Below, piece after piece: positions 59,877 to 64,000 of a DNA stretch of 64,000 nt (its first letter is position 1; every line of letters starts with the position of its first letter). The position numbers and the translations under genes are program-made. The DNA comes from Amphiura filiformis (taxonomy: Eukaryota > Echinodermata > Ophiuroidea > Amphilepidida > Amphiuridae). The notes under the pieces are model-generated. The model did not search any database. It saw only the letters and a program-made list of their open reading frames with translations, and was not told the origin of the DNA. The stretch is from NCBI RefSeq assembly GCF_039555335.1, contig NC_092647.1:7699959-7763958 (forward strand), read 5' to 3'.

Positions 59877-60254
59877 ACAGAAGACGTTTGCACAAAAGTG
59901 GTGATTGAATATGCTCTGAAGATGGCACTCGCTAGAGTTCCGAAAGCTCAGCCCTCTGAGGACTTCTCTAGGGAAAGATCAAACCTTAGTAAGAAGTTGT
60001 GATTGGACGAAAATAACAGTCAAAGATGGCTGATGTCTCACAAGGGTTATGGGACTCAGGAATGTCAATTGCAATAATAAGGACATAATGGCTTACCCGT
60101 AAGTACACATGGCATTCAAGGTGCTTTAATATCATCCGGTGCCTTATGTGGTAGCCACGTGACCTTTGTTTCTTCTGAGTCCCACAGACCTTGAAGGAGC
60201 TTTGTCTTCTAAGGTTCCGCCATTGTAAGCACTGGCAGTCCAATGGCAGTCCAA
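59877..60254. other. Gene-less stretch
   Basis: Contains TTAGTAAGAAGTTGTGATTG and AAATAACAGTCAAAGATGG, which also occur in the 3' flanks of lysozyme copies 1 and 2 (about 33855 and 39180), so it is the tail of the duplicated unit. No gene. Confidence 0.55.
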
Positions 60255-60790
60255 ACCCCAAATAAGGCCTTATTTGGGGTTGGGACTGCTTTATCTGAGG
60301 TGTACGTCCCTTATCTGGGGTCACGGCGCCTTATCTGGGGTTTAGACTGCCATATCTGAGTTTACGTCTCTTATCTGGGGTTAAGGCGCCTTATCTTGGG
60401 TTTAGATGCCTTATCTGAGGTTTTCGACCCTTATCTGAGGTTAACGACCCTTATCTAGAGATAAGGCACCTTATGTGGGGTTTAGATGCTTTATCTGGGG
60501 TTTATGTTCCTCATTTAGGGTTAAGGCGCCTTATTTGGGGTTTGGACTGCTTTATCGGGGGTCTACGTCCCTTATCTGGGGTTACGGCGCATTATCTGGG
60601 GTTTAGATGCCTTATCTGGGTTTAGACTGCGATATGCTAAGGTTAATGCATCTTAGCCACAGGTAAGGAACGTAAACCCAGGATAAGGCCGTCTAAACCA
60701 CAGATAAGGCGCCTTATCCCTAGATAAGAGACGTAAACCCAAGATAAGGCAGTTTAACCCCCATATAAGGGACATGAACCCCAGATAAGG
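60255..60790. repeat. Minisatellite of TTATCTGGGGTTTA units that inverts orientation
   Basis: About 25 units of 18-21 bp with core CTTATCTGRGGTTTA separated by GCG, GACTGC or CGTCC links. Up to about 60640 units point one way; from about 60660 to 60790 they are reverse complements (AACCCCAGATAAGG-type). The array therefore forms one long imperfect hairpin, and many links are GGCGCC palindromes. Confidence 0.85.
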
Positions 60791-60792
60791 CG

Positions 60793-61561
60793 GAAATGAC
60801 ACACTTATGCTTCTGCTTTCGTTCAAAAATCACATTTACGTTCTACCAAATGGGGGCCATCTTGGATTTCTGGGCAAAAATTATGTTATAACGTCAAATT
60901 AATGTCAGATTCGGATTTCTTGGGGTCGACTTACCGGAAAAAGTGTCTTTGTACACGATTTTAGGTATTTTGGTTCAAAACTTATTTTTTTCAAGATGGC
61001 GCCGGCGGCCACCATCTTGGATTTCTGGGTGAAAATGATGCCGTAATGTCAAACTAATGTCAGAATCGGAATCCTTGTACTCGACATATCCGAAAGTGTC
61101 TTTGTGCATGATTATAGGTGCTCTGGTTCAAAACTTAAATTTTCAAAATGGTGGCGGCGGCCATTTTGGATTTTGGCCTCTAGCGAAAAACGCCGGGATT
61201 TTCGCGAGGGACATGGAGGCTATTTTTTTCTAAATGGTCCATAGAAGTCGAATCAATCGTCAAACCTTACTAGCCAGAGAGTGGTCACCACATTGAACTT
61301 TTTCACCTAACTATAAATTAGATCTTTTTTAATTAAATGGGGTCTTTGAGTGGGAGGAAGCCTCAAAAATTGGATTTCTAGTTATAAGTGGTTTCAAATG
61401 GCTTTGTTATAGAGGTGATAGATGAAAGTTGCTGTTCAAATGGGAAAAATAAGGGTCTTTGGGTGAAAAATCGGAATGAAAATTGAGGGGTGACAGAGCA
61501 TGTGCTGGAAAATAATAGGGTCTTTGGGTGACAGCAAAGCTGACAAGAAGAGTCTTTCAAA
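60793..61561. repeat. Tandem repeat of about 140-160 bp with GGCGGCCATTTTGGATTT motif
   Basis: Three diverged units, at about 60825, 60990 and 61145, share (G)GCCA(C)CATCTTGGATTTCTGG, AATGTCAGAATCGGA and TGTCTTTGTGCA blocks. No gene. Confidence 0.6.
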
Positions 61562-61690
61562 AAGACACAGTTCACGGATCAGGTGTATAGTAATTTGTTC
61601 TAACTTTCCATTTTCATATCTAACCTACTCTGCACTGATCTTACAATAAATTGGTGATTTGAGGCATAATGATTCCTATATCCTGACTCT
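61562..61690. repeat. Dispersed repeat, family B, copy 3 (partial)
   Basis: GTTCACGGATCAGGTGTA, CATATCTAACCTACTCTGCA and CTGACTCTGG follow the order of 12095-12235. Confidence 0.65.
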
Positions 61691-62375
61691 GGCTTATATA
61701 ACTCTCCATCCAGCAAGAAATTCATTATCACTATCATAGGCTTATTGAAATTCAATTAATATACCATGCAGATAATAACCTTGGCCCAATAATTATTAGG
61801 GATCCAATTAAGGTTAGCCGAGAGTTTTTCATGCGCTTGATTTCAGAGGGGCGTAAGTTCATAACAGAAACAGCCATGCAGAAAATGAACAAGCGTACTG
61901 GGACGTAGGCCTACTTACAATAGAATATTGATCCACGGTCAAGACATGAAACCGGGCATGAAACTTGGCTTAGCTCGTGCCCGGAGCTCGTGAGTCGGGG
62001 GGGCGTGCGGGGGGACATGCCGGGTCGGATGCCGGGGGAGGGGTACAAGCCATTTTCGGCAATTTTCATAAGGATTTTATAAATTTTAAAATTGATTGGG
62101 GCACTTCGTCAAGCTACGCCCTGGAAAATGTGTTGATTTTGAATTTATAGCCTTGATATCTTTGATGAAATAAATCAATGCTGCTATTCCCCTGATTACA
62201 ATGTAATAGGGTACAACAATAACATCAACAACAATATCAAAAAGCAATTATTTGCAAATCGAATTTGGGAAGAATATTAAAAAAAAACAGACTTAGCAGG
62301 CCTACAAATTTCTGAATTATATAAAGTGAAAAACAATCAATCACGATTCACTGCAGTCAGCGAATCAATCAAATA
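61691..62375. other. Gene-less stretch
   Basis: G/C-rich patch at about 61990-62045, otherwise nothing recognised. Confidence 0.45.
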
Positions 62376-62578
62376 AAACTAAAAAGAAAGGAGCAAGAAA
62401 GAATAAAGAAATAGTGAAAAGAGAAAGAAAGAGAGAGACCGGAGAGAGAGAGAAAGAAAAAGAAAGAAAAAGAAAGAAGAAAGAAAAAGAAAGAAAGAAA
62501 TGAAAAAAAAAAAGAAAAAAGAAAAAGAAGAAAAGAGGAAAGAAAGGAAGTAAAAATGAGAAAAAAGGAAAGAAAATT
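62376..62578 (+). repeat. Polypurine GAAA/GA tract
   Basis: Almost pure A and G for about 200 bases. The long minus-strand frames of Phe, Ser and Leu come from this and are not genes. It directly abuts the tRNA-like sequence, as the simple tail of a SINE might. Confidence 0.8.
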
Positions 62579-62582
62579 CAGC

Positions 62583-62664
62583 CACATGGGGACTCGAACC
62601 CACAAAAATTGTTCATAACAGAATCCCAGTCCAACGCTCTATCCACTGGACCATACATCAGCTT
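62583..62664 (-). repeat. tRNA-like SINE head (minus strand)
   Basis: Read on the minus strand, an A-box-like TGGTCCAGTGG (62643-62653) and a B-box GGTTCGAGTCC (62590-62600) are about 45 bases apart. The start TATGGTCCAGTGGATAGAGC resembles 5852-5880. The anticodon region is expanded. With the polypurine tract that follows, a tRNA-derived SINE is likely. Confidence 0.6.
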
Positions 62665-64000
62665 ACGCAATTTCTTATTCTCGAAGCGGATATGTAACTA
62701 TAATTGGATGTAATTACTTGATTACAATCGCGTCCGCACAATGGCTCTTAGAATAAACACGCATGTCGGCGCTGAAATTTTGAACGAACTGCTGGAGGAA
62801 AAACCTCGTTTTTGGCAATACTAGCTTCAATTTGGAATGAAAATCAAATGGGATAGCAATTGGCAGAATGTTGAGAAATAATGTAGGTATTCAGATGTCT
62901 AAATTAACGCCCCGTTATCAAGATATCGATAATTTCACAAAACAGTTTTTTCTCAGACAAGATTCTCGAAAATGTTCCCCCAAAACGGGCTCTTTAAATT
63001 TGATCGGTACTGTATTTGGTTCTTCCCCATGGCAACATTATTTCTTTAATCGATTTGTAGTACAATACAAAAACGGAGAAAACAATCACTCGGCGTGGTT
63101 TTATACGGAGCGAACATTTGAAAAAAACCTGCATGGAACGTGTTTTTGATCTTGTGAACATGGTGCGTAAAAATGATTTAAGGCCATGCGTTTTGAGTTG
63201 GGCCGGTAATGCGTTACATGTTTTCGCAAGATGAAAATTGCACGTTTTTTCGTTTAGATATGCATTTCTTTCACATATTATACCCAACATAATAAGAGTA
63301 TACATTTTCTTTTTGCAAATGAACCAAGGAATCCAAAAATGCACTTTAAAATGGCACAGGGTGTAACACTAAGGAGTTATGGAAATGAAAATACCAAATA
63401 TTTTAGGGAAAAAATGTAAAATTTGACAAATTAAAAAATAAAAGTTAGCTTCACCCCACATATTTAAAAGTTCCATATTTGAATTCCTCTCAGTCAGAGC
63501 TTTAAATACATATATAACATCATAGGGTTCAATCAAAATGAAATGATTTTGCGCCAGCCTCTTTCAAGGCATATTTTCCCATTGACTTCAATGTGTAACC
63601 CGAACGGAAAATAAAATATGCAAAATTGCTTCTCAAAGCAAATTAAATTACCTGGAATATGATTGTATGGTGTTATAGTATGCAGTTTAAAGTGAATTGT
63701 AAAAATGGGAAAAAAGAAATGGACCTCTAGCATCATATGACCCCTGGGGGTCACTTTCATCAAATTTGCTCCTCCTGATCCTCCTCCTCCTGATCCTCCT
63801 CCACCCCGCACGTTATTCTAATTAGATGCAAATTATTCAAATGTTAATAACTTTTTACAACTTTTTTAAGGTTTACTGTATTGGTCTCATCACAAGCTTT
63901 AATTTGACACCAAATTTAACTACATAGGGTGCATATTAACTGAGAAAATTAAAAAGATGAACCCTAAAATGTCGCGCGCATGTAACATCTCCACCTATTT
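62665..64000. other. Gene-less stretch
   Basis: The two open frames at 62868-63149 (plus) and 62994-63344 (minus) overlap, have no recognised motif and no splice support. A short CTCCTCCTGATC repeat lies at 63764-63806. Confidence 0.45.

Noticed and set aside
62369-62605. Minus-strand frames rich in Phe, Leu and Ser
   Set aside because: Pure translation of the GAAA/GA polypurine tract.
1-64000. CRISPR arrays, bacterial operons, rRNA, LTR retroviruses, Polintons
   Set aside because: No regularly spaced direct repeats with unique spacers, no ribosome-binding-site gene chains, no rRNA motifs, and no gag, protease, integrase, capsid or envelope motif in any frame examined.

Overview
The window reads as nuclear DNA of a marine invertebrate deuterostome, most likely an echinoderm. 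The grounds are spliced genes with GT-AG introns, an invertebrate-type lysozyme family, a CREBZF-type bZIP gene, and AT-rich intergenic DNA full of miniature DNA transposons, foldback elements and dead LINEs. The species cannot be fixed from sequence alone.

Layout. 1-24.8 kb is gene-poor: a 5'-truncated LINE (1.17-3.08 kb), one intact tRNA-Gln(TTG) at 9.9 kb, and many non-autonomous DNA transposons, several with clean target-site duplications (8 bp hAT-like, TA mariner/pogo-like, TTAA piggyBac-like). 24.8-25.8 kb (minus strand) holds a CREBZF (Zhangfei/SMILE) orthologue with an HCF-1-binding DHTY motif, a full leucine zipper and the CREBZF-specific cysteine tail; its frame is interrupted twice by apparent single extra bases in homopolymers. 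CCAAT boxes, an E-box and a GACGTC site lie upstream. 26.8-29.4 kb is a nest of elements: a minus-strand LINE inside a TTAA foldback, then a hAT-like mosaic with a long-armed hairpin.

29.5-58.9 kb is the core of the window: four copies of an i-type (destabilase-type) lysozyme gene on the plus strand, interleaved with an SLC22-type organic-ion transporter gene and its fragments on the minus strand. Copies 1 and 2 are complete three-exon genes of 167 codons with both catalytic acids. Copy 3 has lost the catalytic Glu and carries an internal inverted duplication with a stop. Copy 4 keeps only half of exon 2 plus an intact exon 3. NF-kappaB-like sites (GGGAAATTCC or GGGAATTCCC) lie 170-235 bp upstream of the start codons of copies 1-3, and a further one lies in a relic promoter block of copy 4. 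This fits an immune-inducible secreted muramidase cluster that grew by duplication of a lysozyme + SLC22 unit and then decayed. The SLC22 gene in unit 3 has six recognisable exons in compatible phases; one middle exon, the last exon and the 5' exons are not found. An inverted pair of Penelope-like 3' ends, with a hammerhead-ribozyme-like motif, sits just inside the intron after its PESARW exon.

58.9-64 kb contains a second Penelope-like fragment in a hairpin, a striking TTATCTGGGGTT minisatellite that reverses orientation, a polypurine tract and a tRNA-like SINE head. No CRISPR, rRNA, operon, LTR retrovirus or Polinton was seen.
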